From Verrucomicrobiia bacterium (GTDB lineage Bacteria > Verrucomicrobiota > Verrucomicrobiia > Limisphaerales > UBA11358), in the NCBI GenBank assembly GCA_031290985.1, contig JARLJW010000026.1, positions 47,774 to 111,773 on the forward strand: DNA of 64,000 nucleotides. Reading direction: 5' to 3'. How positions within the stretch are numbered: position 1 is the first letter of the stretch; every line of letters starts with the position of its first letter. Both the position numbers and the translations under genes were made by a program. Of the stretch, positions 16,067-24,934 are shown in pieces. The notes beneath the pieces were generated by a model. That model was given only the letters and a program-made list of their open reading frames with translations, ran no database searches and was not told where the DNA came from.

Positions 16067-17128
16067 ATGAGCCTTTCCGAACATCGTCAGGCGATTGATA
16101 AACTGGACGCGCAGATCGTCCGGCTGCTCAACGAGCGCACGCGCCATGTGCTGGCCATCGGCGAAATCAAGCTCGCGGCGGGCGAGGAGATCTACGCGCC
16201 GCACCGCGAACGCGCCGTGTTCGACCGCGTTTGCGGCCACAACGCCGGGCCGATCACCAACGAGCAGCTCCGCGCCATCTACCGCGAAATCATGTCGAGC
16301 GCCCTCGCGCTGGAAAAAAGCATGACCATCGCCTACTTCGGGCCGGAGGCGACGTTCACGCACCAGGCGGCCATCCAGAAGTTCGGGGCGAGCCTGAATT
16401 ATTCCGCGCAGAAAACCATCGGCGATGTCTTCACCGAGGTCAGCAAACGCACGGCCGATTATGGCGTGGTGCCCGTGGAAAATTCCACCGAGGGCGTGGT
16501 CACCCACACGCTGGACATGTTCGTGGACAGCGACCTGAAGATCGTTTCCCAGATCGTCCTGCGCATCCAGCAATGTCTGATGAGCAATTCGCCGCTGGCG
16601 AAGATCAGGAAGCTGTACGTCCATCCGCAGTCGCTGGCGCAGTGCCGCGGCTGGCTGGCGAAAACCTTGCCGCGCGTGGAGATCGTGGAGACGTCCTCCA
16701 ACGCCCGCTCGGCCGAACTGGCGGCGAAGGAGAAGTTTTCCGCCGCGCTCGGCGGCGTGCTGGCGGCGGAGAAGTACGGGTTGAAGCTGCTGGCGCAGGA
16801 CATCCAGGATAACAACGTGAACGTGACGCGCTTCATCGTCCTGGGCCGCACCTGCAGCCCGCCCACGGGCGACGACCGCACGAGCCTGATGTTGAGCGTG
16901 GCCGACAAGGCCGGGGCGCTGCATGAAGCGATCGCCGCGTTCCGCAAATATAAGATCAACATGACGAAGATCGAATCGCGCCCCAGCAAACGCAAGGCGT
17001 GGGAATATTTCTTCTTCGTGGACTGCGCCGGGCACTTTCAGGATGTCAAAGTTGCGAAGGCCATTGAGTTGCTGGGCAAGCATTGCAATTTCGTCAAGAT
17101 CCTCGGCTCGTATCCGAACGCGGAGTAA
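16067..17128 (+). CDS. pheA: Bifunctional chorismate mutase / prephenate dehydratase
   Basis: A 353-residue P-protein that converts chorismate to prephenate and then phenylpyruvate in phenylalanine synthesis. Residues 1-85 are an AroQ chorismate mutase (IDKLDAQIVRLLNERTRH). Residues ~88-265 are prephenate dehydratase, with YFGPEATFTHQAA and VVPVENSTEGVV. Residues ~275-350 are the ACT regulatory domain containing the Phe-binding ESRP motif. The ATG directly follows a short AT-rich spacer. The last 41 bases of coding sequence (17084-17124) are duplicated at 18314-18354, where they again end with the pheA C-terminus and a stop (GAA TGA instead of GAG TAA). Confidence 0.97.
   Translation: MSLSEHRQAIDKLDAQIVRLLNERTRHVLAIGEIKLAAGEEIYAPHRERAVFDRVCGHNAGPITNEQLRAIYREIMSSALALEKSMTIAYFGPEATFTHQAAIQKFGASLNYSAQKTIGDVFTEVSKRTADYGVVPVENSTEGVVTHTLDMFVDSDLKIVSQIVLRIQQCLMSNSPLAKIRKLYVHPQSLAQCRGWLAKTLPRVEIVETSSNARSAELAAKEKFSAALGGVLAAEKYGLKLLAQDIQDNNVNVTRFIVLGRTCSPPTGDDRTSLMLSVADKAGALHEAIAAFRKYKINMTKIESRPSKRKAWEYFFFVDCAGHFQDVKVAKAIELLGKHCNFVKILGSYPNAE
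17084..17124 (+). repeat. 41-bp direct repeat, left copy (pheA 3' end)
   Basis: Identical over 41 bases to 18314-18354. It encodes the last residues of PheA (CNFVKILGSYPNAE). Together with the right copy it brackets the rhomboid gene. Confidence 0.95.
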
Positions 17129-17144
17129 GAACTGTAATCAGGGT

Positions 17145-18302
17145 ATGAACTCCGATTTCATCCCTCCCTGGGAAAGAGAAGATGCTTTCCCGGAAAAACC
17201 TGCGGGTGACGATTACGGCTATATCTTGCGCGGGAAATTCATCCGTTGTTCGCGTGATGAATTGATGGAAAAGTGCAGCAGCACGGGACTACCCCATATA
17301 CAGTTGGTTTGGTGTCCCGAGTGGCCACGAGTTGCGCCGGCCACGCAGTTTGATTTTTTGTTCGACGCCTTGCGGAAACGCAAGAGAAGCGAGTTAAAAA
17401 GCGCGGTTGGAATAGGTTCGCTCAACCTATTAATTTGGGGCGTCTTAGGCCTGCCGACCGGACATCACGACGGCTTGTTCATTTGGACATGGGTGCTGCT
17501 CCTGGCAACAACAACCGGGGTCATACCTGTCGTCAGCGGCATTTACGGTCTAAAAAAATTGAAGCGCAGTTCCACGACCGGGACGGATGAAAGCCTGGCG
17601 GTTGGTCGTTACAGTGCCTGGGTTCTGTCTCGTCGCATCCTATTCACGTGGTTGCTTCTGGGAGGCATTGGCGGTGTTTTTCTCGTTGAATGCATCCACG
17701 GGTTTCCGGAATCGGCAAAGGCGGCCGGTTTGGACAAACACGCTGTCTGGCACGGTGAATGGTGGCGTCTCTTCACCGGGCCCTTGCTTCACGGTAACCT
17801 TATGCATTTTATTTTCAACGCTTCAGCGCTGGTTGGACTGGGACGATTGATGGAGGTTCTAACCTCGCGCTATCATTTGGCTCTCGTTTTCGGGGTTTCA
17901 GCATTGACTGGCAGCATTTTCAGCCTGTTTTTGCTGCCCGCGACAACCTCGGTTGGGGCTTCCGGCGGCCTGCTGGGATTGATTGGATTTTTGGCCATGC
18001 TTGGGTGCAGGCGCAAACAGATGTTGCCGCCCGGATTCGCGAGGTCGCTGGCCGTTAACGTGGCAATTATAGCCGCAATGGGAATTTTAGCTTTTTCAAT
18101 CATTGACAATGCCGCGCACCTGGGCGGATTTCTCGCCGGCATAGCTTTGGGGTTTTACCTGGTAAATTCTACTGAACAGGGTTTGCCGCTAATGGTTGGT
18201 ACAAAAACGAAAGCAGTTGGAATCCTGGCATTCATGGTGACGTTGAGCTTTGCCGCCTTTGGCATATTCCGAATCTGTTCGAACCCCCTCCTTCAACATT
18301 GA
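17145..18302 (+). CDS. Rhomboid family intramembrane serine protease
   Basis: A 385-residue multi-pass membrane protein. A soluble N-terminal region of ~85 residues (NSDFIPPWERED) precedes about seven hydrophobic segments. The rhomboid signature is complete: HGNLMHFIFN (His216), the catalytic serine in GASGG (Ser273) and the dyad histidine in AAHLGG (His325). It should cleave transmembrane substrates within the bilayer. The start at MNSDF (17145) lies 17 bp after pheA; longer readings overlap pheA out of frame. The gene is enclosed by 41-bp direct repeats of the pheA end and is somewhat less GC-rich than its neighbours, consistent with later insertion. Confidence 0.93.
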   Translation: MNSDFIPPWEREDAFPEKPAGDDYGYILRGKFIRCSRDELMEKCSSTGLPHIQLVWCPEWPRVAPATQFDFLFDALRKRKRSELKSAVGIGSLNLLIWGVLGLPTGHHDGLFIWTWVLLLATTTGVIPVVSGIYGLKKLKRSSTTGTDESLAVGRYSAWVLSRRILFTWLLLGGIGGVFLVECIHGFPESAKAAGLDKHAVWHGEWWRLFTGPLLHGNLMHFIFNASALVGLGRLMEVLTSRYHLALVFGVSALTGSIFSLFLLPATTSVGASGGLLGLIGFLAMLGCRRKQMLPPGFARSLAVNVAIIAAMGILAFSIIDNAAHLGGFLAGIALGFYLVNSTEQGLPLMVGTKTKAVGILAFMVTLSFAAFGIFRICSNPLLQH

Positions 18303-18313
18303 GATAATAACAA

Positions 18314-18354
18314 TGCAATTTCGTCAAGATCCTCGGCTCGTATCCGAACGCGGA
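18314..18354 (+). repeat. 41-bp direct repeat, right copy
   Basis: Identical to 17084-17124. Read in the PheA frame it still ends with the PheA C-terminus and continues into GAA TGA. It therefore looks like the original or reconstituted end of pheA left on the far side of the rhomboid segment. Confidence 0.95.
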
Positions 18355-18427
18355 ATGACGTTTTTCGAGGGCAGAAGAGAGCTTTTTGCCTTCCAAAATC
18401 GCCGCCGGACTGCTAATAACATTAATT

Positions 18428-19168
18428 ATGGAATCTGTGGGTGCTAATTTTTATTTTATCTGGGGGGTGGATGACTCGCCCTACGGGCCGGTGGAGTTGT
18501 CCACCTTGGTTGACTGGATCAAGGATGAACGCGTGCTGCGCGAGACCTGGGTCTTTTCCCGCAACGCCGGCAAATGGCAGCAGGCCGTCGGGTTCGCGGA
18601 AATCCGGAATCATTTTGGCGTGGAAGTGATGGCCCCCGCCCCTGCCCCCGTCGAAGCCGCGCTGGAAGGATCCACGTTGGAAAAGCCGGCGCAGAAAGGT
18701 TTCAAGCCCGGGATGCTCCGCCGCATCAAGATCCTGGCGGACCTGAACGACGCCCAACTCGCCCAGCTCGCGGAATATCTCGAGGTGCAGCAGGTGAGCC
18801 AGTGGACGGTGCTGTTCAACCAGGGCGATGCCAGCGATGCGATGTATTTGCTGATGAGCGGCGAACTGCGCGCCCGCACCATGATCGGCGGCAAGGAAAC
18901 GATCCTTTCCACCTTCAGCCCCGGCGATTTTTTTGGCGACATGGCGCTGTTCGACCACGGCCCGCGTTCGGCGGATGTCCTCGCCAACGTGGACAGCACG
19001 CTGTTCAAATTGACCGCCACTTCGTTCGACCGGCTCACGCGCGAGATGCCCGCGCTGGCCACGCCGTTCCTGCAGGCCACCGCCCGCACGCTCGCCGCGC
19101 GCATCCGCGCCGACAACAAGCGGCTGGCGCGCGTCACCCAGCAGTATACGACGGGAAGCGAAATTTGA
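18428..19168 (+). CDS. GYF_2 plus cyclic-nucleotide-binding domain protein
   Basis: A 246-residue soluble protein. Residues ~5-60 are a GYF_2/DUF4339-like domain (FYFIWGVDDSPYGPVELSTL, then WVFSRNAGKWQQA). A Pro/Ala linker follows. Residues ~100-220 are a cNMP-binding fold (LFNQGDASDAMYLLMSGELRAR) with a phosphate-binding-cassette-like FSPGDFFGDMALFDHGPRSADV. There is no C-terminal HTH, so it is not a CRP-type transcription factor; it may regulate a partner through the GYF domain. The start at MESVG (18428) lacks a good ribosome site, so a nearby alternative is possible. Ligand specificity is unknown. Confidence 0.8.
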   Translation: MESVGANFYFIWGVDDSPYGPVELSTLVDWIKDERVLRETWVFSRNAGKWQQAVGFAEIRNHFGVEVMAPAPAPVEAALEGSTLEKPAQKGFKPGMLRRIKILADLNDAQLAQLAEYLEVQQVSQWTVLFNQGDASDAMYLLMSGELRARTMIGGKETILSTFSPGDFFGDMALFDHGPRSADVLANVDSTLFKLTATSFDRLTREMPALATPFLQATARTLAARIRADNKRLARVTQQYTTGSEI

Positions 19169-19320
19169 ACGGAGCAAACTTTGTGAAGCACGGGTTTAGC
19201 CTGTTTCAAAGTTCAAATGGCAGGCGACGTTGAAGCGGCATAAATGCCGCGCTCCAAAACGGCGCTCTTTGAAAATTCTTCCCAGTTGAAATCAATTCCC
19301 GTTGCGGGCAAGCTCCTGTC

Positions 19321-20292
19321 GTGACGCACATCGCCCACGCCCGAAAAGTTTTTGACATTGAACTGGCCGCGCTCAAAGCCGTCCGCGCGCTGCTGGATAC
19401 CTCCTTCGATCTCGCGGTGGAAACGCTCGTGGAAGCGCTGAAGCGGCGGGGCAAGATCGTGATCGTCGGCATCGGCAAGTCCGGCAACATCGGCTTCAAG
19501 ATCGCGGCGACGCTCACGAGCACGGGTTCCACCGCCGTCGTCCTGAACAGCGTGGATGCACTGCACGGCGACCTGGGCATCATCAATGACGGCGACGTGA
19601 TCCTGGCGCTGAGCTATTCCGGCGAGTCCGAGGAACTGCTGAATTTGCTGCCGGCGCTCAAGCGGTTTTCCGTCAAGATCATCTCCTTCACCGGCAATCT
19701 GAAATCCACGCTGGCCCGGCACAGTGATGTTTCGCTCAACGTGAAGGTGCCGAAGGAGGCCTGCCCCTTCAACCTCGCGCCCACCAGCAGCACCACCGCG
19801 ATGCTCGTCCTGGGCGACGCCCTGGCCATGACCGTGCTGGAGGCGCGCGGCTTCACCCAAAAGGATTTTGCCAAGCACCACCCGAGCGGCGCCATCGGCC
19901 GCGCCATGTTGAGCAAGGTCGGCGACATCATGCGCACCGGCCCGCGCAATGCCATCGCGCCGGAGAACCTGTCCGTCAAGGATGCCTTGTTTGTGATGAC
20001 GCAGGCCAAATCCGGCAGCCTCGCCGTCGTGGATGCGCGCGGCAAGCTCGCCGGGGTGTTCACCGATGGCGATTTCCGCCGGCACATGGCCACGGACGAA
20101 AACCCGTTGTCGCAGCCGCTGAAAAAAGTCATGACGCGCAACCCCATCTGCATCCGCGAGGACGCGCTGGCGGCGGAGGCCTTGAAGATTTTTAACGAAC
20201 GGAACATCGATGACCTCATCGTCGTGAACGCCCGGCGCGAACCCGTGGGTCTGGTGGACTCGCAGGATTTGCCGAAACTCAAGATCATGTGA
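19321..20292 (+). CDS. kdsD: Arabinose-5-phosphate isomerase (KdsD/KpsF)
   Basis: A 323-residue protein of standard length. An N-terminal SIS domain (VGIGKSGNIGFKIAATL, then LSYSGESEELLNLL) is followed by two C-terminal CBS domains (VGDIMRTG...GVFTDGDFRRHM and VMTRNPICI...GLVDSQDL). It interconverts ribulose-5-phosphate and arabinose-5-phosphate for Kdo synthesis in LPS, pointing to a Gram-negative outer membrane. KHHPSGAIG is a family hallmark. The start codon is GTG. The esterase gene begins 3 bp after the stop, so the two are probably co-transcribed. Confidence 0.95.
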   Translation: MTHIAHARKVFDIELAALKAVRALLDTSFDLAVETLVEALKRRGKIVIVGIGKSGNIGFKIAATLTSTGSTAVVLNSVDALHGDLGIINDGDVILALSYSGESEELLNLLPALKRFSVKIISFTGNLKSTLARHSDVSLNVKVPKEACPFNLAPTSSTTAMLVLGDALAMTVLEARGFTQKDFAKHHPSGAIGRAMLSKVGDIMRTGPRNAIAPENLSVKDALFVMTQAKSGSLAVVDARGKLAGVFTDGDFRRHMATDENPLSQPLKKVMTRNPICIREDALAAEALKIFNERNIDDLIVVNARREPVGLVDSQDLPKLKIM

Positions 20293-20295
20293 TGC

Positions 20296-21057
20296 ATGAA
20301 ACGGCTGCTTCCCCTGCTCCTCCTGTGGTTGGGATTGACCTCCTGCAGCACCAGCCCTGAACATTTCCCCGCCATGAAACCCGGCCTGACCCCCCACCAG
20401 TTTTCCGTCGAACGCAAGCAGGTGCTTGCCGCCGATTATCTCTTGTCGCTGCCAGACGGCTACGTCGCCGATCCAGCCAAACGCTGGCCGTTGATCTTGT
20501 TTTTGCACGGCGCCGGCGAACGCGGCGCGGACGTCTGGCTGGTGGCCAAGCACGGTCCGTTCAAGACGGAGGCCGCCACCAACAATTTCATCATCGTTTC
20601 GCCGCTTTGCCCGGCCGGTAAAATCTGGTCGGAAGACGTGGTGCTGGCCCTGCTTGACGACATTGAAGCGAAATATCCCGTGGATACGCACCGCGTATAT
20701 CTCACCGGCCTGAGCATGGGCGGCTTCGGGGCCTGGAACCTCGGCTTGAGCCACCCGGAAAAGTTTGCGGCGATGGCGCCCATCTGCGGCGGCGGCCAGA
20801 CCATCCCCATTATTCTGGCAAAAGTGTACGATGCCGCCACGCTGGCGAACATGCGGAGCCTGGGCATCTGGGCCTTTCACGGCGGCAAGGACACCACGGT
20901 GCCGCCCGGCGAATCAGAACACATGGTGAAGGCATTGCAACAGGCCGGCTGCACCGATGTTAAGCTCACGATTTATCCCGAAGCCACGCACGATAGCTGG
21001 ACCCAGGCTTATTCCGACCCGGAATTATTCGCATGGTTTTTGAAGCACTCCCGCTAA
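20296..21057 (+). CDS. Lipoprotein esterase/hydrolase, alpha/beta fold
   Basis: A 253-residue secreted alpha/beta hydrolase. The signal peptide ends in a lipobox (LTSC, Cys17), so membrane anchoring is likely. The oxyanion/first-strand motif is LILFLHGAGERG. The nucleophile elbow is GLSMGG (Ser140). The acid is in GGKDTTVPP and the histidine in EATHDSW. It most resembles the 'predicted peptidase'/phospholipase-carboxylesterase-like group, often attached to acetyl- or feruloyl-esterases in polysaccharide degraders. The substrate cannot be assigned. It converges with the minus-strand methyltransferase, with only 2 bp between stops. Confidence 0.85.
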   Translation: MKRLLPLLLLWLGLTSCSTSPEHFPAMKPGLTPHQFSVERKQVLAADYLLSLPDGYVADPAKRWPLILFLHGAGERGADVWLVAKHGPFKTEAATNNFIIVSPLCPAGKIWSEDVVLALLDDIEAKYPVDTHRVYLTGLSMGGFGAWNLGLSHPEKFAAMAPICGGGQTIPIILAKVYDAATLANMRSLGIWAFHGGKDTTVPPGESEHMVKALQQAGCTDVKLTIYPEATHDSWTQAYSDPELFAWFLKHSR

Positions 21058-21059
21058 AA

Positions 21060-22289
21060 TCACGTCGTGAATTTCAGATAAATCACTTTCAAATATTCCG
21101 CCTCCTTGAATCCGGCCGGATGGTCCGCCGGATGCAGCTTGGTTTGCAGTTCGGAAAATTTCCGGCCTGCCTTCACGGCGGCGCGGCGCACGGCTTCGAA
21201 AAATTCCACGGCTGGCACATGCGCCGAACACGAACCTGCAACCAGAATGCCATCCCGCGCCAGCAGCTTGATGCCGAGGACGTTTAACCGTTCGTAAGCC
21301 CGGATGGCCCCTTCCTTTTCCGTGGCGCGCTTGGCGAGCGACGGCGGGTCGAGCACGATCAAATCAAACTTGGCCGGCGTTTGTTCAATCCATTCAAAGG
21401 CGTCCGCCTGCACGGTTTCATGGCGGCAGGCGGCCACGGCAGGGAAGTTTTGGTTTAATGCAAAGTTGCGTTTCGCCGACTCCAAGGCATGCGCGCTGAT
21501 ATCCAGGTCGGTCACGCTCGTCGCCCCGCCACGCGCCGCATACACCGAGAACCCGCCGGAAAAACTGAACGCATTCAGCACCCGCCGGCCAGCCGCAAGC
21601 AATCCGACCTCGCGGCGGTTTTCACGCTGGTCGAGAAAGAATCCGGTCTTTTGTCCGCGCAAAACCTCGGCCTCAAAGCGGATGCCGTTCTCCGAAAAAA
21701 CCACCGGACCTTCGGGTGTCATGCCGAAAAGAACCTGGCCATCCTGCAATTGAAACTGTTGTCCGGCGGCGGCTTGAATGTTCCGGCTCAGGCGCAGGAC
21801 GATCCGTTCGCCCGCCACGTCATTCTTCAACACCGCCAGAATTTCCGTCAATCGGGGCAGCCAGGCGGCGGTGTAGAGTTTCAGAACCAGGGTCGAATCG
21901 TATTTATCCAGCACCAGCCCCGGCCAGCCGTCGCTCTCCCCGTGGATCAAACGATAGCCGGTGGTGCTCGCCTCAAACAAACCAGCGCGCCGCGCCAGCG
22001 CTTGTTTGAGGCGCGCCTGCCACCAGACTGCGTCGATCGTTTGCGGTTTGCCAACGTGCAGAATGCGGACGCGGATGGGCGAATCGGCATCGTACAGACC
22101 GATGGCCAAAAACCTGTCCTTGCGGTCGAAGATGACCGCCAATTCGCCGGTCAATCCGGGCCGGTTTGACTCATGGATGCTGTCCGCAAACAACCACGGA
22201 TGACCGCCACGCACGATGCTCTCGGCCGTCGCCGTGATGCGCAGACGCAAACGGGGTGGCGCCGCCGGATTTGCGGCCGGCGGGCTCAT
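21060..22289 (-). CDS. RlmI-like 23S rRNA (cytosine-C5) methyltransferase
   Basis: A 409-residue class I AdoMet methyltransferase. The N-terminal PUA-like domain ([12 protein letters not shown]) is followed by the RlmI/RlmK middle region ([20 protein letters not shown]). The Rossmann core carries [19 protein letters not shown] (motif I), VTDLD and [10 protein letters not shown] (motif IV). C-terminal GSCSAHV supplies the catalytic cysteine region, with a histidine following the serine in place of the family's usual residue. It probably makes m5C in 23S rRNA. Its start overlaps the trpS stop by four bases (ATGA). Exact target site not certain. Confidence 0.88.
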   Translation of the reverse strand: MSPPAANPAAPPRLRLRITATAESIVRGGHPWLFADSIHESNRPGLTGELAVIFDRKDRFLAIGLYDADSPIRVRILHVGKPQTIDAVWWQARLKQALARRAGLFEASTTGYRLIHGESDGWPGLVLDKYDSTLVLKLYTAAWLPRLTEILAVLKNDVAGERIVLRLSRNIQAAAGQQFQLQDGQVLFGMTPEGPVVFSENGIRFEAEVLRGQKTGFFLDQRENRREVGLLAAGRRVLNAFSFSGGFSVYAARGGATSVTDLDISAHALESAKRNFALNQNFPAVAACRHETVQADAFEWIEQTPAKFDLIVLDPPSLAKRATEKEGAIRAYERLNVLGIKLLARDGILVAGSCSAHVPAVEFFEAVRRAAVKAGRKFSELQTKLHPADHPAGFKEAEYLKVIYLKFTT

Positions 22290-23251
22290 TCCAATCCGCT
22301 CGCCTTGCGGGCACGTTTGAGGACTTGCTGCGCGAGCGCGCGGGCCTTCAACGCGCCATTGGCCAGGACGCCATTAACATAAGCCGGATCCGCCGCCAGT
22401 TCGGCGCGTTTCTTCCGGGCTTCGGCGAAGTAATTCCAATAATTCTCGAACAAGGCCTTTTTTAAGTCGCCATAACCGAGACCGCCGACGCGCAGGCGGT
22501 TCTCGAAATCCGCCGCGACCGCCGCCGGGGCGACGAGTTTGAGCAGTTGGATGGCCAGGTTCTGGTCCGCATCCGGCTTTGGTTCCTCCGGCATGCGCGA
22601 ATCCATCTTGATGCTCATGACTTTTTTCCGCAGCGGCTTTTCCTCGCCAAAAATCTCCAGCGTGTTGCCGTAGCTTTTGCTCATCTTTTCGCCATCCAAG
22701 CCGGGAACTTTGGCCGTCTCGCCCCGGATCTGGGGTTCAGGAATCACGAACGTCTGACCGTAGGCTTCGTTGAACTTGACAGCGATGTCGCGCGTGACTT
22801 CGACGTGCTGCTTCTGGTCTTGGCCGACCGGGACGATGTTCGAATCGTAGATCAAAATGTCCGCCGCCATCAAAACGGGATAAGCGAACAAACCGTGGTT
22901 GACGGGTATGCCCTTCGCCACCTTGTCTTTATAAGACGTGCATTTTTCCAACAAACTCATCGGCGTGAGCGAGGTCAGGATCCACGCGAGTTCAGTAACT
23001 TCGGGAACATCGGACTGGCGGAAGAAAACGGATTTCTTCGGATCGAGGCCGCAGGCGAGAAAATCCAGCGCCACATCCAGGGAGTTTTTACGCCGTTCCG
23101 CCGCGTCGAACAGCGAGGTCATGGAGTGGTAATCCGCGATGAAATAGAACGCTTCGCCTTTGGTTTGCAGATCGATGGATGGCTGCATCATCCCGAAATA
23201 ATTTCCGAGATGCAACGTGCCGCTGGGCTGGATGCCGGACAAAATTCGCAT
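22286..23251 (-). CDS. trpS: Tryptophanyl-tRNA synthetase
   Basis: A 321-residue class I aminoacyl-tRNA synthetase that charges tRNA-Trp. The HIGH-like motif is TLHLGN (residues 12-17) in the family-typical start [11 protein letters not shown]. The KMSKS motif lies at residues 189-193. [18 protein letters not shown] is characteristic of bacterial TrpRS. The length is normal. No T-box or leader structure was seen in the 43 bases before the pilin terminator. It is the first gene of a two-gene unit with the rRNA methyltransferase. Confidence 0.97.
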   Translation of the reverse strand: MRILSGIQPSGTLHLGNYFGMMQPSIDLQTKGEAFYFIADYHSMTSLFDAAERRKNSLDVALDFLACGLDPKKSVFFRQSDVPEVTELAWILTSLTPMSLLEKCTSYKDKVAKGIPVNHGLFAYPVLMAADILIYDSNIVPVGQDQKQHVEVTRDIAVKFNEAYGQTFVIPEPQIRGETAKVPGLDGEKMSKSYGNTLEIFGEEKPLRKKVMSIKMDSRMPEEPKPDADQNLAIQLLKLVAPAAVAADFENRLRVGGLGYGDLKKALFENYWNYFAEARKKRAELAADPAYVNGVLANGALKARALAQQVLKRARKASGLE

Positions 23252-23293
23252 GGCGGAAGGTTATCAGTCAGAACGCGGTTCGGAAAAACAAAA

Positions 23294-23321
23294 AAGCGTC
23301 CCGCCCAGAGGCGGGACGCTT
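23294..23321 (-). terminator. Intrinsic terminator of the prepilin-like gene
   Basis: A 12-bp perfect stem (AAGCGTCCCGCC / GGCGGGACGCTT) around a four-base loop. On the minus strand it is followed by TTTTTTGTTTTT. It lies 16 bases downstream of the stop at 23337. A T-run on the plus side also makes it potentially bidirectional. Confidence 0.92.
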
Positions 23322-23336
23322 AAAAAAAACCGGGAT

Positions 23337-24131
23337 TTACCACTCAAACAACGGAATGCCACCAGTATTGCCGGCGGAATTTGTCATGGAGTTATACGGT
23401 ATCCATTCAACGTGACCGTCGATATAGCCATGATTGCTTCCGGGTGGCCTGTTTCTGGTCAAATGAGCGGTTGATTGGGGATTTTTGGCGGCAAATGCAG
23501 CCGTTCCGGCGGTGATTTCGGAATATATCTGCTTCGCTGGTGAACTGAGGATGATGCAATCAACAAACGGGACGCTGGAGGGCGGATGCGTGCCATCACC
23601 GCTCAGTTTGGTGGCAGTATAAGTCACTGCGGGAAGCTGGGGAATTCCCTTCAACTGCCAAAAATAACCAGTAAGGCGAAAGGCCACGGCGTTAGCAGCA
23701 ATGCCCTGGTAATTCACCTGAAAATTCCAAGTGTCATCAGCATTCCAAGCGGCATATCCGGGATCATAGAACACATTCCGCGTACAACCATTATCAAACA
23801 TGGAACTGATAAAAACACTCGAAAGATCCCACGGCCAGGCACCAGGCGGGGTAGTGCTGGGAGCTAAGGGCGGCTGGGAAGGCGTCACGGGCGGCTTCGT
23901 CAAATCCATGATTCTGTCACCATTTGAACCGCCATATATCTGGAGGGCAATGCCGAGTTGATGCTGGTTGCTTTTACAGGACGTACGCAAGGCCCTTTGC
24001 TTGGCACTCGCCAAGGCTGGCAGCAGCATGGCCGCGAGAATAGCAATAATGGCGATGACCACCAGCAATTCGATCAGGGTGAAGGCTTTCCGCGCCGGTC
24101 GCGCTAAAGTAAATGATTTCATGGGCAACAT
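23337..24131 (-). CDS. Prepilin-like protein with N-terminal cleavage/methylation domain
   Basis: A 264-residue protein with a type IV prepilin leader: [20 protein letters not shown], cleaved before the Phe, with Glu at +5. The C-terminal half ends with [16 protein letters not shown], the H-x-DG-type motif of the large planctomycete/verrucomicrobial pseudopilin-like (DUF1559/'H-X9-DG') families. It is presumably exported and anchored by a type II secretion or pilus-like machine, with unknown role. The start may also be MKSFT at 24122. The 22-bp palindrome at 24189-24210 sits 58 bp upstream. A strong terminator follows. Confidence 0.88.
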   Translation of the reverse strand: MLPMKSFTLARPARKAFTLIELLVVIAIIAILAAMLLPALASAKQRALRTSCKSNQHQLGIALQIYGGSNGDRIMDLTKPPVTPSQPPLAPSTTPPGAWPWDLSSVFISSMFDNGCTRNVFYDPGYAAWNADDTWNFQVNYQGIAANAVAFRLTGYFWQLKGIPQLPAVTYTATKLSGDGTHPPSSVPFVDCIILSSPAKQIYSEITAGTAAFAAKNPQSTAHLTRNRPPGSNHGYIDGHVEWIPYNSMTNSAGNTGGIPLFEW

Positions 24132-24188
24132 TATTGTTGGGTTATTTAATAAAGAATACTATGAAATTCGATTTTCGCAATAATAAAA

Positions 24189-24210
24189 CCATCCCTCAAT
24201 TGAGGGATGG
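24189..24210. promoter_or_regulatory. 22-bp perfect palindrome, core CCCTCAATTGAGGG
   Basis: A perfect self-complementary 22-mer centred between 24199 and 24200. It lies 58 bp upstream of the prepilin-like start and 32 bp downstream of the hisB stop. Its 14-bp core plus the following AT recurs at 33178-33193 upstream of the giant beta-strand repeat gene. It could be an operator or activator site for a surface-protein regulon. Alternatively it is the hisB terminator, because on the minus strand it is followed by TTTTATTATT. Confidence 0.55.
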
Positions 24211-24241
24211 CTAAAAAATGGGTTTTAGGAAACGAAGCGGG

Positions 24242-24904
24242 CTACAATTTGCCCTTGGTGCTGGGCAGTTGCCCGGCGATGCGCGGATCGTGCCGCCGGG
24301 CGGCGTCCACGGCGCGGGCGAAGGCCTTGAAGAGCGCCTCGACAATGTGGTGCGGCTCGTCGCCGTAGAGCAGTTCCAGATGCAGGTTGCAGCGGGCCTC
24401 GTTGGCGAAGCCCTGGAAAAATTCGCGGGCCAGGCCAAAACGGAACACGCTGGACATGTCCTGCCCCTTTTCCGCGTCCGAAATCTTCTTCTGGGAGAAC
24501 TGGTTCAGCCCGCGCCAGACGAGGAATGGACGCCCGCTAAAATCCACGACGCAGCGGGCCAGGCACTCGTCCATCGGCACATAGGCCTCGCCGGTGAACG
24601 GGTTGCGCGGATGGAAGCCGTGCCCATAGCGGCGGATGCCACGCTTGTCCCCCAACGCCAGGGCGATGGCCTGCCCGAGGGCAATGCCGCAATCCTCGAC
24701 GGTGTGGTGCGCATCCACCTCCAGGTCGCCGTCACAGCGCAAATCCAGGTCCACCGTCGCGTGTTTGGCAAACAGCGTAAGCATGTGGTCGAAGAACGGG
24801 ATGCCGGTCTTGATCTTCGACGCGCCCTTGCCGTCAAGGTTCAGGCGGATGGAGATGCGGGTTTCCTTGGTCTGGCGTTTGAGCTTGGACGTGCGTGCTT
24901 TCAC
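24242..24904 (-). CDS. hisB: Imidazoleglycerol-phosphate dehydratase
   Basis: A 220-residue monofunctional HisB that converts imidazoleglycerol phosphate to imidazole acetol phosphate in histidine synthesis. The metal-binding motifs DAHHTVEDCGIALG (64-77) and EPHHIVEALFKAFARA are intact, as are FFDHMLTLFAKHA and the substrate-binding R-G-I-R-R-Y-G region. The C-terminus is slightly extended (GQLPSTKGKL). No other his genes are adjacent. It lies 30 bp downstream of the TPR gene and may be the last gene of the ABC-transporter transcript. Confidence 0.96.
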   Translation of the reverse strand: MKARTSKLKRQTKETRISIRLNLDGKGASKIKTGIPFFDHMLTLFAKHATVDLDLRCDGDLEVDAHHTVEDCGIALGQAIALALGDKRGIRRYGHGFHPRNPFTGEAYVPMDECLARCVVDFSGRPFLVWRGLNQFSQKKISDAEKGQDMSSVFRFGLAREFFQGFANEARCNLHLELLYGDEPHHIVEALFKAFARAVDAARRHDPRIAGQLPSTKGKL

Positions 24905-24934
24905 GCGGAAATTAAAGCAGAGCGGGCGAAATTG

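Noticed and set aside
17043..17144. Longer start for the rhomboid gene inside pheA
   Set aside because: The extra residues are pheA read in another frame and contain no rhomboid-type sequence; MNSDF at 17145 lies just after the pheA stop.
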